From positions 1-6,114 of the forward strand of contig CALXSX010000071.1 in assembly GCA_944391265.1 (NCBI GenBank): a DNA stretch of 6,114 nucleotides, written 5' to 3'. Both the position numbers and the translations under genes were made by a program. The DNA comes from an uncultured Clostridia bacterium. GTDB lineage: Bacteria > Bacillota > Clostridia > UBA1381. Every line of letters starts with the position of its first letter. Position 1 is the stretch's first letter. This document shows, in pieces, positions 5,384 to 6,114 of this stretch. Below the pieces are notes generated by a model. That model was not told the origin of the DNA. It saw only the letters and a program-made list of their open reading frames with translations, and did not search any database.

Positions 5384-6114
5384 CTTAATATAGACACTTT
5401 GGAAATAATATTGATTTGTGTGATAGCGGCACTTGTTGTCTTAAATATCGGTTCGTTCTTTCTCGGAAAAGCATACAGAAAGAAAATCGCTGAGGCAAAG
5501 CTTGGCTCTGCCGAAGAACAGGCGAAGCAGATAGTTGAAGATGCCGTTAAGAACGCAGATGCAAAAAAACGCGAATTGATGCTTGAAGCTAAGGAAGAAA
5601 ACCAAAGGTTAAGAGCGGATTTTGACAAGGAAATTAAGGATAGAAGAGCTGAAATTTCACGTCAGGAGCGCAGAATTAACCAAAAGGAAGAAAACTTAGA
5701 CAAGAAAAACGATTCTTTGGAGAAAAAGGAAAATACCTTAAATCAAAGACTGAAGAACCTGGAAGAAAAGAATCAGGAAATTGCGGACTTGAAAAAGGAA
5801 CAAATGCTGCAGCTTGAAAAAATTTCAGGTCTTACGCGCGATGAAGCTAAAGATATTCTTATGAAGGATATTGAAAACAGCACTCGTCACGATGCAGCAA
5901 AGATGGTTAAGGAGATTGAGCTTGAGGTGAAGGAAAATGCTGAGCGTGCGGCAAAAAAGATAGTCGCTCTTTCAATTCAGAAGGTTGCGGCGGATCATGT
6001 TGCTGAAACGACTGTCTCTGTTGTAAATCTTCCCAACGATGAAATGAAGGGAAGAATAATTGGTCGTGAAGGAAGAAACATCAGAACACTTGAGACAATG
6101 ACGGGAGTGGAGCT
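5381..6114 (+). CDS. rny: ribonuclease Y (5' part, cut by window end)
   Basis: The N-terminal roughly 244 residues of RNase Y, the membrane-anchored endoribonuclease that starts mRNA decay in many Firmicutes. In order from the GTG: a single membrane helix (about residues 8-29, I-I-L-I-C-V-I-A-A-L-V-V-L), then K-A-Y-R-K-K, then a long charged coiled coil (about 37-160, rich in K, E, Q, R), the conserved G-L-T-R-D-E-A-K at 150-157, and the start of the KH RNA-binding domain with G-R-I-I-G-R-E-G-R-N at 224-233 (GxxG = G228-R-E-G231). The HD catalytic domain lies beyond the window; the family is usually about 520 aa. The start is unsettled: GTG 5381 is the only suitably placed standard codon, but the RBS favours AUA 5390, which would give M-D-T-L-E-I-I-L. 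A long leader and two promoters lie upstream. Confidence 0.96.
   Translation, partial: MLNIDTLEIILICVIAALVVLNIGSFFLGKAYRKKIAEAKLGSAEEQAKQIVEDAVKNADAKKRELMLEAKEENQRLRADFDKEIKDRRAEISRQERRINQKEENLDKKNDSLEKKENTLNQRLKNLEEKNQEIADLKKEQMLQLEKISGLTRDEAKDILMKDIENSTRHDAAKMVKEIELEVKENAERAAKKIVALSIQKVAADHVAETTVSVVNLPNDEMKGRIIGREGRNIRTLETMTGVE

Noticed and set aside
5373..5393. Six-codon upstream ORF (ATG AGG GGG TGC TTA ATA TAG) overlapping the rny start
   Set aside because: It has no SD of its own and its codons are simply the rny SD region. Coincidence is more likely than a leader peptide.
5371..5628. Minus-strand ORF of 85 codons rich in S, A and F
   Set aside because: It is the antisense shadow of the RNase Y membrane anchor and coiled coil.
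1..6114. Mobile element, CRISPR array, toxin-antitoxin or defence system
   Set aside because: No transposase, integrase, terminal inverted repeats, spaced repeats or defence domains are visible on either strand. The genes are ordinary chromosomal functions.

Overview
The window looks like chromosomal DNA from an anaerobic Firmicute of the class Clostridia, perhaps a gut Ruminococcaceae/Oscillospirales type. This is inference from several signals: RNase Y, AGGAGG-type ribosome binding sites, AT-rich intergenic promoters, short hairpin-plus-T terminators, and a clostridial-style LacZ with its own AraC-family regulator. I see no rRNA, tRNA, CRISPR array, transposon or phage gene, and nothing that amounts to a new multi-gene system. 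The interest lies in the regulatory DNA.

Left part (1-1290): a 30-residue single-pass membrane peptide ORF (52-144) is followed by a strong hairpin terminator. A YfcE-type metallophosphoesterase (227-688, minus) converges on the same terminator from the other side and has a near-consensus promoter (TTGACA-17-TATATT). A four-helix membrane protein of the CmpB/TMEM229 type (810-1217, plus) follows. It converges with lacZ on a perfect 15-bp stem terminator.

Middle (1295-5077): a complete LacZ-type GH2 beta-galactosidase (minus, TTG start behind a strong SD) and a complete AraC/XylS-family regulator (plus) are divergently transcribed from a 138-bp shared region. That region is compact. The two promoters can be read as sharing one palindromic -35 hexamer (TTGCAA). 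Two identical ATTTTGAT boxes lie exactly 21 bp apart, upstream of the lacZ promoter and over the regulator's own -10/+1. A perfect 10-bp palindrome sits at the predicted lacZ start point. The likely logic is a sugar-responsive AraC-type protein that activates lacZ and limits its own expression.

Right part (5078-6114): after the regulator, with no visible terminator, come two similar promoters 31 bp apart. They are followed by a leader of about 225 nt with a 67-nt imperfect hairpin, a second hairpin and a cre-like palindrome. Next is rny, encoding RNase Y, cut off by the window end inside its KH domain. The rny ribosome binding site overlaps the only nearby standard start codon (GTG) and is ideally spaced for an AUA codon instead.
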